64,000 nt of DNA, from the NCBI GenBank assembly GCA_000411415.1, contig KE150452.1, positions 98,069-162,068 on the forward strand, written 5' to 3'. The notes under the pieces were generated by a model. That model was not told the origin of the DNA and did no database searches. It saw only the letters and a list, made by a program, of their open reading frames with translations. The stretch comes from Actinomyces sp. HPA0247. GTDB lineage: Bacteria; Actinomycetota; Actinomycetes; Actinomycetales; Actinomycetaceae. Positions 8,126 to 16,225 of the stretch are shown piece after piece. Each line of letters starts with the position of its first letter. The stretch's first letter is position 1. The position numbers and the translations under genes were made by a program.

Positions 8126-9676
8126 AATGACTTTGACAATCAGCCCGACGCGCCCGCCGAATTCGAGGCGGACGGCCTCAAGAACGACAGTGCCGACGAG
8201 GCCGTGGCCTCGTCTCTCGCGCTCGACCTGAGCGACGAGGAGACGCAGGCGCGTGCTCGCGTCATGCGCGCGAACCTCGATCAGTTCGATCTCGACGAGG
8301 AGGACCTGGCGCTTCTGGCCGGTGAAGCGGCGCTCGCGGAAGCAGGCGATGTGGCCGCAGGGCTTCCCGTTCTCGCTGTCGTCGGTCGCCCAAACGTTGG
8401 AAAATCCACGCTCGTGAACCGTATTCTTGGACGGCGCGAGGCCGTTGTGCAAGATACGCCCGGCGTGACTCGAGATCGCGTCTCCTACCCGGCCGAATGG
8501 GCGGGTCGCGACTTCACGCTTGTCGACACAGGCGGCTGGGAGATTGACGTCAAAGGTCTGGACCGTTCCGTTGCTGAGCAGGCAGAGATTGCGGTCGACC
8601 TAGCGGACGCTGTCGTGCTCGTCCTTGATGCGACCGTCGGCGTGACCGCCTCCGATGAACGCATCGTCGAGATGCTTCGGTCGAAGAAGAAGCCGATTAT
8701 CCTCGCCGCGAATAAGGTCGACTCGCCGCTGCAGGAAGCAGACGCTGCGTACCTGTGGAGCCTCGGATTGGGCGAACCCTACCCCATTTCTGCTTTGCAC
8801 GGACGGGGTACCGGCGACCTCCTCGATGTCGTCATGGAGGTCTTGCCCACCGAGTCTGCCGTCGCCACGGCGCTACCCTCTGGCGGCCCGCGGCGCGTTG
8901 CCCTAGTGGGGCGGCCGAACGTCGGCAAGTCGTCTCTTCTTAACGCCCTTGCCGGCGGCGAGCGCGTCGTCGTCAACGAGCTTGCAGGTACGACTCGCGA
9001 CCCCGTTGACGAGCTCATCGAGCTGGATGGCCGCTCGTGGTGGTTCGTCGATACCGCTGGCATCCGCCGAAAGATGCACCGGACGACGGGTGCCGACTAC
9101 TATGCGTCGATCCGCACTCAGGCCGCTATCGAAAAGGCGGAGGTCGCGCTGGTCCTCATCGATGGCTCGGCCCCTCTCACCGAGCAGGATGTGCGCGTCG
9201 TTCAGCAGGTGATCGATGCAGGACGGGCTCTCGTTGTCGTCACGAATAAGTGGGATCTCGTCGATGAGGAGCGCCAAAAGGAGATTAAGAACGAGCTTGA
9301 GCGTGAGCTCGTGCAGATCCAGTGGGCGCCGCGCATCAACCTCGCCGCTAAGACGGGATGGCACACGAATCGCATCGTGCGTGCTCTGGACACTGCGCTC
9401 GAAGGCTGGGAGACCCGTATCCCCACGGGGCAGCTCAATGCATTCCTCGGTCAGCTCGTCGCCGCTCATCCGCACCCGCTTCGCGGCGGCAAGCAGCCTC
9501 GTATCCTCTTTGGCACACAGGCGTCGAGCAAACCTCCGCGCTTCGTCCTCTTCACAACCGGATTCCTCGACCCCGGATACCGTCGTTTCATCGAGCGTCG
9601 TCTGCGTGAGACCTTCGGTTTCGCAGGGACACCGATCCAGATCTCGGTGCGTGTGCGCGAGAGGCGTCGCAAGTAG
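8123..9676 (+). CDS. der: Ribosome-assembly GTPase Der (EngA)
   Basis: A 517-residue tandem GTPase acting in late 50S subunit assembly. An acidic N-terminal extension of about 85 residues, typical of Actinobacteria, precedes G domain 1 ([25 protein letters not shown]) and G domain 2 ([25 protein letters not shown]). A KH-like C-terminal domain ends in a basic tail (RVRERRRK). In most Actinobacteria der directly follows cmk; here cmk lies about 4.6 kb away on the other strand. The GTG at 8123 is used as start. A perfect 14-bp hairpin follows the gene. Confidence 0.97.
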   Translation: MNDFDNQPDAPAEFEADGLKNDSADEAVASSLALDLSDEETQARARVMRANLDQFDLDEEDLALLAGEAALAEAGDVAAGLPVLAVVGRPNVGKSTLVNRILGRREAVVQDTPGVTRDRVSYPAEWAGRDFTLVDTGGWEIDVKGLDRSVAEQAEIAVDLADAVVLVLDATVGVTASDERIVEMLRSKKKPIILAANKVDSPLQEADAAYLWSLGLGEPYPISALHGRGTGDLLDVVMEVLPTESAVATALPSGGPRRVALVGRPNVGKSSLLNALAGGERVVVNELAGTTRDPVDELIELDGRSWWFVDTAGIRRKMHRTTGADYYASIRTQAAIEKAEVALVLIDGSAPLTEQDVRVVQQVIDAGRALVVVTNKWDLVDEERQKEIKNELERELVQIQWAPRINLAAKTGWHTNRIVRALDTALEGWETRIPTGQLNAFLGQLVAAHPHPLRGGKQPRILFGTQASSKPPRFVLFTTGFLDPGYRRFIERRLRETFGFAGTPIQISVRVRERRRK

Positions 9677-9699
9677 TCTTCACGACAGGTCACAAGTAA

Positions 9700-9731
9700 G
9701 GGCGGGATACCACATCGGTGGTATCCCGCCC
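9700..9731 (+). terminator. Hairpin terminator after der
   Basis: A perfect 14-bp stem (9700-9713 with 9718-9731, loop ATCG) built from GGGCGGGATACCAC and its complement. There is no clear T-run after it, so it may be a weak or Rho-assisted terminator. Confidence 0.6.
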
Positions 9732-9768
9732 CGCTATCTGTCGCGCCCAGTTGTGCCCGTCTACGCTG

Positions 9769-9809
9769 TTATCCACAGGCCATGACTGATCCGTGCGAGT
9801 ATCCACAGG
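9769..9809 (+). promoter_or_regulatory. Pair of DnaA-box-like sites
   Basis: A perfect DnaA box TTATCCACA lies at 9769-9777. A near-box GTATCCACA lies at 9799-9807, in the same orientation and 30 bp away; the shared 10-mer is TATCCACAGG. They sit in the der-tag gap, 50-90 bases upstream of tag. DnaA binding is inferred from the motif only. Confidence 0.4.
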
Positions 9810-9858
9810 TCTGCCCTGACGCGTTGACGCACCCCTCGCCGAGGAGCAGGATCGCGTT

Positions 9859-10491
9859 ATGACTACTTCACACCACTGCCCTGTTGTCCTCCCCCTTCCC
9901 GATGGGCTCGTACGGTGCAACGATGGCCTCGTACGTCCTACGTGGGCGTCCCACGACGAACTCATCCGTGACTATTACGATCGTGAATGGGGACTCCCCG
10001 TTCACGACGAGGTCGGAGTGTTTGAGTGCCTCGTCTTGGAAGGCTTCCAGGCTGGGCTCTCCTGGCGCACGGTACTGGCCAAACGCAACGCATTTCGCGC
10101 TGCTTTTCGAGGTTTCATCCCCGATCGTGTCGCAGCGTTCGACAACGCAGACATCGAGCGCATCCTCACCGAGCCGGGCATTATTCGCAACCGTCGGAAG
10201 ATCGAGGCGGCGATAACGAATGCCCGTGCGACAGTCGCCCTGCGCGGCGACGCCGATCCGAACGGTCCGTCGCATCTCGGTGACCTCGTCTGGTCCTACC
10301 GTCCTCCCCAGGATCCGCGTCCCCGCTCGCAGGAGGAGGTGCCCACGCAGCTGCCGGAGTCGCAGGCTCTGGCCGCCGACTTGAAAGGCAGAGGATTTCG
10401 ATTCGTCGGTCCGACCACGATGCTCGCGCTCATGGCCGCGATCGGCATCGTCAACACGGACATCGTCGGAACGCATCGGCGCCCGGTCTAG
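9859..10491 (+). CDS. tag: DNA-3-methyladenine glycosylase I-like protein
   Basis: A 210-residue helix-hairpin-helix glycosylase of the Tag family, removing 3-methyladenine in base excision repair. Family motifs are LVRPTWASHDELIRDYYDREWG, FECLVLEGFQAGLSWRTVL, GIIRNRRKIEAAITNA and GFRFVGPTTM. In E. coli Tag a zinc ion is held by Cys4, His17, His175 and Cys179. Here only the N-terminal Cys (RCNDG) seems kept: the His17 site reads Tyr (DYYDREWG) and the C-terminal pair reads Asp/Thr (NTDIVGTHRR). Zinc-independent family members may exist. The start is ATG 9859 with GGAG upstream. Confidence 0.87.
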   Translation: MTTSHHCPVVLPLPDGLVRCNDGLVRPTWASHDELIRDYYDREWGLPVHDEVGVFECLVLEGFQAGLSWRTVLAKRNAFRAAFRGFIPDRVAAFDNADIERILTEPGIIRNRRKIEAAITNARATVALRGDADPNGPSHLGDLVWSYRPPQDPRPRSQEEVPTQLPESQALAADLKGRGFRFVGPTTMLALMAAIGIVNTDIVGTHRRPV

Positions 10492-10563
10492 CATCGAAAC
10501 ACGGCAGGCACACCTATCACTCGCACATACTCACTGGCTGGCTCTATCTGGCATGATGGTCCC

Positions 10564-11076
10564 ATGGCACTGTCACAGAAGCTTCTCAGCCAGGACGAGA
10601 TCGTCGTCCGCCACATGCATACTCACATCAAGAAGCTGCTGCCCGCGATCATCGTCGAGTCCATCCTCGTGATCGCCGCCGCAGTTGGCTCCTTCTACGT
10701 CCCCGAGAACGCGCGCTACTGGGCACTCGCGACCATCTGGATCGCTGTGCTCCTCCTGTCGATTCCACTCATCCTTGTTCCCTGGATCAAGTGGATAACG
10801 ACGACCTACACGGTGACGACGAAGCGAGTCATCACCCGCACGGGCGTCATCAAGCGCACCGGCCACGATCTGCCCCTCACGCGCATTTCCGACATCCAAA
10901 TCGAAAAGGACTTCGACGACCGCATCTTCGGCTGCGGCACGCTTGCCCTCCAGACCTCCGCAGACGACCCGCTGCTCCTGCGTGACGTGCCGAAGGTTGA
11001 GAAGGTGCAGGTGGAGATTTCTAATCTGATCTTCCACGACATTCAGGGCGCAATCGACGCAGATCCGACGAGCTAA
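10564..11076 (+). CDS. PH-domain (bPH2/YdbT-like) membrane protein
   Basis: A 170-residue protein with two closely spaced membrane helices (about residues 22-42 and 48-72), followed by a bacterial pleckstrin-homology-like domain: TTTYTVTTKRVITRTGVIKRTGHDLPLTRISDIQIEKDFDDRIFGCGTLALQTS. This is the usual arrangement of the bPH2 family; its function is unknown. CATGAT at 10552-10557, six bases before the ATG, may be a leaderless -10. It lies between tag and the yetF-like gene, all on the plus strand, but gaps of 72 and 46 bases suggest separate transcripts. Confidence 0.85.
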   Translation: MALSQKLLSQDEIVVRHMHTHIKKLLPAIIVESILVIAAAVGSFYVPENARYWALATIWIAVLLLSIPLILVPWIKWITTTYTVTTKRVITRTGVIKRTGHDLPLTRISDIQIEKDFDDRIFGCGTLALQTSADDPLLLRDVPKVEKVQVEISNLIFHDIQGAIDADPTS

Positions 11077-11122
11077 TCACACTGTGGGACTAAAGGTTCC
11101 CACCTGCGGATAGAGTGATGTC

Positions 11123-11917
11123 ATGTTCGATATTCACGGTTTCGAAATGACGGTCTTTAAGCTCCTGATCGGTATCATCCTGATCGTCCTCCACCTGCGC
11201 CTCACGGGCAAGCAGCAGACGGTCCAGATGACGCCGATCGACTTTATCGGGAACTTTATCCTCGGTGGCACTATCGGCGGCGTCATCTACAATCACGCCA
11301 TCTCATTTGCGGAGTACATCAGCTTCCTGCTCATCACCTTCGCGATCGTTTCCGGACTCAATTACCTAACGTCGAAATTCATGTCGACGCGCTCGCTCGT
11401 CATGGGAAAGGCATACACGATTATCGAAGGTGGACGATTCACCCAAGATGCGCTCGACAGCACTGATCACAAGCTTGACCCGGTCGAGTTTCTGGCTGAG
11501 CTGCGCGGGATGGGCATTTTCTCGCTCCACGATCTCCAGCTCGTTCAGCGTGAAGCAAACGGCTCCCTGACTGTGCGCCGCAAGGGCGAGGGCGGCGTTA
11601 ACTACGTTCTGGTCTCTAACGGTCAGGCGGTGGCCGACAACCTCGAGCTGGCTCATCGCGATGAGGAATGGCTGCGCGGTGAACTCTCCTCAGCTGGTGC
11701 TGGTGAGCTCGAAGACCTGTTCATCGTTGAGCTCGACGCCGATAACCGCCTCAACATCGTCGATCAAGCGGGGAACACAACTGGGATGACGGTTTCGGAT
11801 CCGGCCGTCCACGAGGTGACGACAGTGACCGAGTTTCAAAATCCCGATTCTCAGACTCCCACGCTCGAGGACTTCGCCGTGGTTGGCACGGACAAGGCCA
11901 CTCCTGGCTCTGAATGA
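11123..11917 (+). CDS. YetF/DUF421-family membrane protein
   Basis: A 264-residue protein. Three membrane helices occupy roughly residues 5-90, followed by the soluble DUF421 region beginning RSLVMGKAYTIIEGG and containing LDPVEFLAELRGMGIFSLHDLQLVQREANGSLTVRRK. This resembles Bacillus YetF/YdfS proteins, whose role in spore or membrane physiology is only partly known. An acidic C-terminal extension of about 90 residues is not part of the standard family. TAGAGT at 11111-11116, six bases before the ATG, suggests a leaderless message. A hairpin terminator follows. Confidence 0.85.
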   Translation: MFDIHGFEMTVFKLLIGIILIVLHLRLTGKQQTVQMTPIDFIGNFILGGTIGGVIYNHAISFAEYISFLLITFAIVSGLNYLTSKFMSTRSLVMGKAYTIIEGGRFTQDALDSTDHKLDPVEFLAELRGMGIFSLHDLQLVQREANGSLTVRRKGEGGVNYVLVSNGQAVADNLELAHRDEEWLRGELSSAGAGELEDLFIVELDADNRLNIVDQAGNTTGMTVSDPAVHEVTTVTEFQNPDSQTPTLEDFAVVGTDKATPGSE

Positions 11918-11945
11918 TCGTCGTATAGCCCTGCACGCAGCGTAG

Positions 11946-11979
11946 CCCCGACCTCGTTCCACCCCGAACGAGGCCGGGG
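11946..11979 (+). terminator. Terminator hairpin after the yetF-like gene
   Basis: A 14-bp stem (11946-11959 with 11966-11979) with one A-C mismatch and a six-base loop. The right arm is a one-mismatch copy of the recurrent 13-mer ACGAGGCCGGGGC. Confidence 0.6.
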
Positions 11980-12361
11980 TTCGTCGTCGGAAGAGGAAAG
12001 ATCACGCATCCGCGCACTCACAAGCGGCAGCTGACGAACAAACACGGAAGCCACCCGCGGTCAGGTATCCACAGCACGCCCGACGAAAGTAAGCAGGTCG
12101 AAATCATCCCCGTTGACGACTTCGACCTGTGAAACAGTTTACTCCAGGCGTTGAAGTACTTGTGATTGCCCACGCACATCGAACGACCATCCTCTACCTG
12201 CGAAAATCGGCCGATCTATTCCGAAAACCACGTTTTACCGGGCGAAATAAATGCGACTAATTGTGGATCACATTTCGGTTACAAATTGTGGGCACGCACA
12301 CCACTAAGGACAGAGGTCCCTTCCGTCGCAAACAATGCAGGCGAGACCTGTTCGGACAGAC
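11980..12361. other. Non-coding gap of about 380 bases
   Basis: I see no supportable gene here. The stretch is visibly less G+C-rich than its surroundings. It holds a DnaA-box-like GTATCCACA (12065-12073), a 9-bp inverted repeat CAGGTCGAA/TTCGACCTG (12094-12102 and 12121-12129), and two AATTGTGG direct repeats (12259-12266 and 12284-12291). An open frame running through the tRNA on the plus strand is not credible. Confidence 0.6.
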
Positions 12362-12392
12362 AAAAAACCGTGAGGGACATACCCTCACGGTT
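12362..12392 (-). terminator. Rho-independent terminator of tRNA-Pro
   Basis: On the minus strand an 11-bp stem AACCGTGAGGG (arms 12366-12376 and 12382-12392, five-base loop) is followed by a T-run (complement of A's at 12362-12367). It lies just downstream of the tRNA gene. Confidence 0.85.
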
Positions 12393-12398
12393 CTTTCG

Positions 12399-12472
<74 letters not shown>

Positions 12473-12503
12473 TATTTAATTCGTCGCCGTGGCGACCTGT
12501 AGA

Positions 12504-12533
12504 ACTATAGCGCACCCGGCGATCAGGAAGCAA
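12504..12533 (-). promoter_or_regulatory. Promoter of tRNA-Pro
   Basis: On the minus strand TTGCTT (12528-12533) and TATAGT (12504-12509) are separated by 18 bases, about 32 bases upstream of the mature tRNA 5' end. This is a good sigma-70-type promoter. Confidence 0.65.
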
Positions 12534-12697
12534 GCCGACAGGCGTGCGCCACGACACACCGCCACCGAACGAGGACACGCACCCCGTCTTCTGAGACTGC
12601 GTGCACGTATCGCCACACGGAACAAGCGGTCCTGACGTGTCTACGCGATTACACTGATACTTATCTACCGACAACAAGCATCGTGGGAGTACCCCTT

Positions 12698-13246
12698 ATG
12701 GCTACCCGTCGCCTTCTGACAATCTCAGCTTCCCTCGCACTCGCTCTCACGGGTATCGCGGCACCATCTGCTGGGACCTGGGATGCCTCGTCAGCACAGG
12801 CAAGCTCAGTCATCGTGACCACTCAGAGCGCCCCCTCAAGCGTTGCAACTACCGGTCATGCAGTGCAGGCAAGCTCATCGGCGCCAGCACCAACACGTCG
12901 TCGTTTCCGCTCACGGACGACCTCCCATGACCCGGTAGCGCTCCTCATCTCCTTGATTATTTTTGCCTTGCTCGCCGGCGGCTATTACCTTTTCCGATAC
13001 ATTTCTTCCCAAAACGGGGGTCGGCAATCGCGGATGATGAATTACAACGGCCCCAGTGGACCGCAGTACGGCGTCACGGCCGGAAGCTATGGCAGCCCGC
13101 AGTATCCACAAACCGGAGCTCCCATGAACACGCCGATGCAGGCGGGAGGCGGCTATCCGGTGGGCGACTACGGCAACTACTACGGCAATCAGCAGGGCGG
13201 CTACCCGCCAACCGGCACAAACGGCACGTACGGAAACGGCTACTGA
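12698..13246 (+). CDS. Secreted/membrane protein with Gly/Tyr/Pro-rich tail (unknown family, paralogue A)
   Basis: I do not recognise this family. From ATG 12698 (GGGAG eight bases upstream) it encodes 182 residues: a signal-peptide-like N-terminus (LTISASLALALTGIAAPSAG), a Ser/Ala/Thr-rich extracytoplasmic stretch, a basic patch (RRRFRSR), one membrane helix (ALLISLIIFALLAGGYYLF), then a low-complexity tail rich in Gly, Tyr, Pro, Gln and Asn. Just after the helix is the segment MNYNGPSGPQYGVT, shared with the next gene (PNYTGANGPQYGVT). Both genes have TACACT-type -10 elements 40-70 bases upstream. It may be a small envelope protein; no function is claimed. Confidence 0.75.
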   Translation: MATRRLLTISASLALALTGIAAPSAGTWDASSAQASSVIVTTQSAPSSVATTGHAVQASSSAPAPTRRRFRSRTTSHDPVALLISLIIFALLAGGYYLFRYISSQNGGRQSRMMNYNGPSGPQYGVTAGSYGSPQYPQTGAPMNTPMQAGGGYPVGDYGNYYGNQQGGYPPTGTNGTYGNGY

Positions 13247-13429
13247 CGTCTCGCGTCTGCCTCGACCGCTCGACGATCTGCGAAGCGGGTGCGCGCGCAC
13301 AACTCGAGTCGTCAGTATCCACCACGCGACAGAGTCCACGTCGATTCTTCCGTCACGCACTACACTAGGCGGGGTCCTATACCGCTCCATCGCGCTGGAC
13401 CGCCAGATCACGCTGGGAGGAAACACCAC

Positions 13430-14203
13430 ATGCTGTCTCATCGGCTCCTCATCTGCGGAGCCACCCTCGCCTGCGCGACGACCGCTTTCATCGGTCCTGC
13501 GACGCACGCGTCTGCCGAACCACACACATCGACCGTCGCAAGTACCGTCATGCCTGCACTTGGTGGCACAAGCGACCGCAACGAGGCATCTGTCCCCCGC
13601 ACTCCCCCAGTTAGCGTGACTTCAAGCACCGTTGCTCCCGCACGCCGTAGTACCTCGACGAGTTCGGAATCAGGGGCGACCGCCATCGCGGTCCTCATCA
13701 TGATCGGGGTTTTCTTCGTCATCTTGTTACCGGCCTGCATCATCCAGGTGATCGTCTACCGACGGGCACGCAAGGATATCCACGACATGCCGAACTACAC
13801 CGGCGCCAACGGCCCCCAGTACGGTGTCACGGGCTATCCTCAAGGCACCGAGGCCCCCGGTCGCTCGTGGTATACGGGATTCAGCCCGCCGTGGTCGTAC
13901 AAGCATCCCTACACCGGACGGCAGAGCTCACCCGGATCGTTCCCCGGCAACGGGTACGGTACTAATCCGGCACAGGGACAGGGCTACGGCATGCCCACAG
14001 CACAAGGTCCGGCATACGGCACAGCGCCCAACCAGGGGCCGACCTATGGCTACGGCACCAATCCGGCACAGGGACAGGGCTACGGCATGCCCACAGCTCA
14101 AGGCCCAGCATACGGCACCGCGCCCAACCAGGGACCGACCTATGGCTACGGCACGCAACCCCCCGGAGAAATCTCGCAGGGACAGAACAACCCGGGCTAC
14201 TGA
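13430..14203 (+). CDS. Secreted/membrane protein with tandem Gly/Tyr/Gln repeat tail (paralogue B)
   Basis: An unrecognised 257-residue paralogue of the preceding gene, starting at ATG 13430 behind GGGAGGAA. The order is signal peptide (LLICGATLACATTAFIGPATHASA), Ser/Thr-rich stretch, membrane helix (AIAVLIMIGVFFVILLPACI), basic RRARK, the shared NYTGANGPQYGVT motif, and a long repeat tail. The tail has two nearly identical 32-residue units (GYGTNPAQGQGYGMP..., bases 13952-14047 and 14048-14143) and the start of a third. Such repeats can expand or contract by slippage. The hydrophobic layout predicts the tail is cytoplasmic if the signal is cleaved, or surface-located otherwise. Confidence 0.75.
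   Translation: MLSHRLLICGATLACATTAFIGPATHASAEPHTSTVASTVMPALGGTSDRNEASVPRTPPVSVTSSTVAPARRSTSTSSESGATAIAVLIMIGVFFVILLPACIIQVIVYRRARKDIHDMPNYTGANGPQYGVTGYPQGTEAPGRSWYTGFSPPWSYKHPYTGRQSSPGSFPGNGYGTNPAQGQGYGMPTAQGPAYGTAPNQGPTYGYGTNPAQGQGYGMPTAQGPAYGTAPNQGPTYGYGTQPPGEISQGQNNPGY
13952..14143 (+). repeat. Two tandem copies of a 96-bp coding repeat
   Basis: Units at 13952-14047 and 14048-14143 differ at only a few third positions. They encode the 32-residue GYGTNPAQGQGYGMP... unit; four further codons begin a third copy. The near identity at DNA level points to recent duplication or ongoing slippage. Confidence 0.9.
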
Positions 14204-14205
14204 CG

Positions 14206-14253
14206 CAAAACATGAGTGTGCCCCGCACCTATCGTGCGGGGCACACTCATGTT
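14206..14253. terminator. Bidirectional terminator between paralogue B and cmk
   Basis: A perfect 20-bp stem (14209-14228 with 14234-14253, loop CTATC) between convergent genes. On the minus strand it is followed by TTTT, so it terminates cmk well and probably also the plus-strand gene. Confidence 0.85.
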
Positions 14254-14265
14254 CACGTGCGCGTA

Positions 14266-14997
14266 TTACTGAGCGTCGCGGCGCACCAGGTCCTCATCGA
14301 CGTAGGCGAGAACAGCCTCGCACACACCCTCGATATCGAGACCCGTGGAATCGACAGTGGCGACGCCAGGTGCCGCGACCATGAACTCTGATACTGCGGA
14401 GTCTGCCTTGTCGCGTCCCTCTACCTGAGCGCGCACAATCTCCATGTGTTCCTCGGTCGCATCACCATAGAGTTCGAGCGTGCGGCGGCGTAGACGCGCC
14501 TCTTGATCGGCGAGTAGAAGGATACGCACGTCAGCGTCAGGGCAGACCACGGTCGTGATGTCGCGTCCCTCCGCAATCATCCCGGAGCCTTGCTCTCGGG
14601 CCTCCATCATGCGCCTGCGCTGTTCCGCCGCCATCCACGCACGCACGTCAAGATTCGTCGACACGTGCTTGATCTCCAGCGCGATGCGCGGTTCACGGAT
14701 CTCCTGAGTGATCTCACGCTCCCCCACCCACACGTGCGGATCCGACGGGTCAGAGACCAAGCGCAGCGGCATCTCATGTGCCGCAGCCGCAACTGCGGCT
14801 TTGTCAGCCAGATCGATGCCGCGATCCAGGCAGTACCACGTGAGCGCACGGTACATCGCGCCCGTGTCGAGATATCCGATACCAAGCCTGGCCGCCAGAG
14901 CCTTCGAGACCGTGGACTTGCCAGAGCCCGCCGGGCCGTCGATAGCGATCGTGATACCGACGCGCGAAATGGCGTCCTGGCGCATCGAGTCGTTCAT
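14266..14997 (-). CDS. cmk: Cytidylate kinase
   Basis: A 243-residue (d)CMP kinase producing CDP/dCDP from ATP. The P-loop is DGPAGSGKSTVSKALA, followed by YLDTGAMYRA (substrate site), the NMP-binding insert, GRDITTVVCPDADVRILLLAD and the LID region with RRRTLELYG. Length is standard. The start is ATG 14997 with GAGGAG upstream. It is the last gene of the xerD-parA-scpAB-rluB-tyrA-cmk block; the normally adjacent der is elsewhere in the window. A strong terminator follows. Confidence 0.96.
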   Translation of the reverse strand: MNDSMRQDAISRVGITIAIDGPAGSGKSTVSKALAARLGIGYLDTGAMYRALTWYCLDRGIDLADKAAVAAAAHEMPLRLVSDPSDPHVWVGEREITQEIREPRIALEIKHVSTNLDVRAWMAAEQRRRMMEAREQGSGMIAEGRDITTVVCPDADVRILLLADQEARLRRRTLELYGDATEEHMEIVRAQVEGRDKADSAVSEFMVAAPGVATVDSTGLDIEGVCEAVLAYVDEDLVRRDAQ

Positions 14998-15010
14998 TGC
15001 TGCATTCTCC

Positions 15011-16225
15011 TCATCGAGGTGTTGAGTGGGTGATGAGTCGCCAGCCCCGCTCCTGCAGGTCTGCGACGCAGCGGTCGGAAACAGCGGGGTCGATCATGAC
15101 ACGGGCAACGCCAGCCTGTGCGCCCGCCGAATGTTCAAGGACGAGGTCCTCAATGTTGATGCCAGACTCGCCAAGCTCGCTAAAGAGTCGCCCAAGCGCG
15201 CCAGGCTCGTCGGGAATGAGAACCTCAATCTCCGCATAGCGCGACGGAGCACCACCGTGCTTACCGGGAATGCGGGACACCCCCTGGTTACCAGCGGTCA
15301 TAACGCGGTTGATGGCCCCAACGCTCCCACCGCGTAGCGGCCCCAAGTCGGCGGCAGCATCCAGGTGCGTGAGAAGGTCATCAAGATCGCCTCTCAGATC
15401 GCGCAGAATCGATGCGACGGGCCCTGCGTTGCCCGCCAAGATGGCGGTCCAGAGACGAGGGTCAGAGCCCGCGATACGCGCAGTGTCACGCAATCCCTGA
15501 CCGGCCAGGCCGAGAGCCTGGGCGGGAGCATCGACAAGGCGTGCGGCGAGCATCGACGACACAAGTTGCGGGACATGCGACACGAGGGCAACCGCATGAT
15601 CGTGCGTTCCAGCGTTCATCTCGAGCGGCACGGCTCCAACGTCCGTCGCCAACGCTCGTGCAGTCAGCACCGCGCGCGGCCACGTTGTCTCGTGAGCGAC
15701 GATCACCCACGGGCGTCCGTAGAACAGGTCCGCATCGGCAGCCCCGGCTCCGCTGCGCTCGCGACCCGCCATCGGGTGGGAGCCGACGTAGCGCGACGCC
15801 GCGTCAAGACATCCCTCAGAGCGCAAGCCAGAGAGGACATCGGCAACGACAGCATCCTTCACCGACGCCACGTCGGTGACAATCGCGTCGGGGAAACGCA
15901 GCAACGACTCGACGATGATGCGGTCGGCGACATCCGGAGGTGTTGCGACGACGACGAGACGCGGGGCTTCGTAGCCTGGGCGATCCAGACCGCACCCGGA
16001 GCGGCGCACCCCGGCCTCGGCGAGAACGTCACCAAAAGCCTCACCCGCACCGACATCGCAGGCCAAGCGCAGTGACGTGGGGGAAGCATCCTCCAGGTAG
16101 ACGCGCACTCCCCCGGCCCGCAGCGCGAGGCCAAGCGACGCACCGAGCAAACCCGAGCCGATGATGAGGACCGGACCGACAGTCGATACGACTCGCTGCC
16201 CGAGCGCCCCGCTCTCGCCACTCAC
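15011..16225 (-). CDS. tyrA: Prephenate dehydrogenase with C-terminal ACT domain
   Basis: A 404-residue enzyme of tyrosine biosynthesis, oxidising and decarboxylating prephenate to 4-hydroxyphenylpyruvate with NAD. The Rossmann motif is GSGLLGASLGLAL. The active-site region includes YVGSHPMAGRERSG and the His of THDHAVALVSHVPQ. A C-terminal ACT domain (EIEVLIPDEPGALGRLFSELGESGINIEDLV) probably gives tyrosine feedback control. The GTG start overlaps the rluB stop by four bases (GTGA), so tyrA lies inside the rluB-cmk operon, an insertion relative to the M. tuberculosis order. Confidence 0.95.
   Translation of the reverse strand: MSGESGALGQRVVSTVGPVLIIGSGLLGASLGLALRAGGVRVYLEDASPTSLRLACDVGAGEAFGDVLAEAGVRRSGCGLDRPGYEAPRLVVVATPPDVADRIIVESLLRFPDAIVTDVASVKDAVVADVLSGLRSEGCLDAASRYVGSHPMAGRERSGAGAADADLFYGRPWVIVAHETTWPRAVLTARALATDVGAVPLEMNAGTHDHAVALVSHVPQLVSSMLAARLVDAPAQALGLAGQGLRDTARIAGSDPRLWTAILAGNAGPVASILRDLRGDLDDLLTHLDAAADLGPLRGGSVGAINRVMTAGNQGVSRIPGKHGGAPSRYAEIEVLIPDEPGALGRLFSELGESGINIEDLVLEHSAGAQAGVARVMIDPAVSDRCVADLQERGWRLITHSTPR

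Noticed and set aside
9677-9858. Replication origin suggested by DnaA boxes
   Set aside because: Only two boxes, and no dnaA, dnaN, gyrB or parB genes near; a regulatory pair is more likely.
13952-14143. CRISPR-like repeat
   Set aside because: The 96-bp units are directly adjacent, in frame and coding, with no spacers; no cas genes are present.
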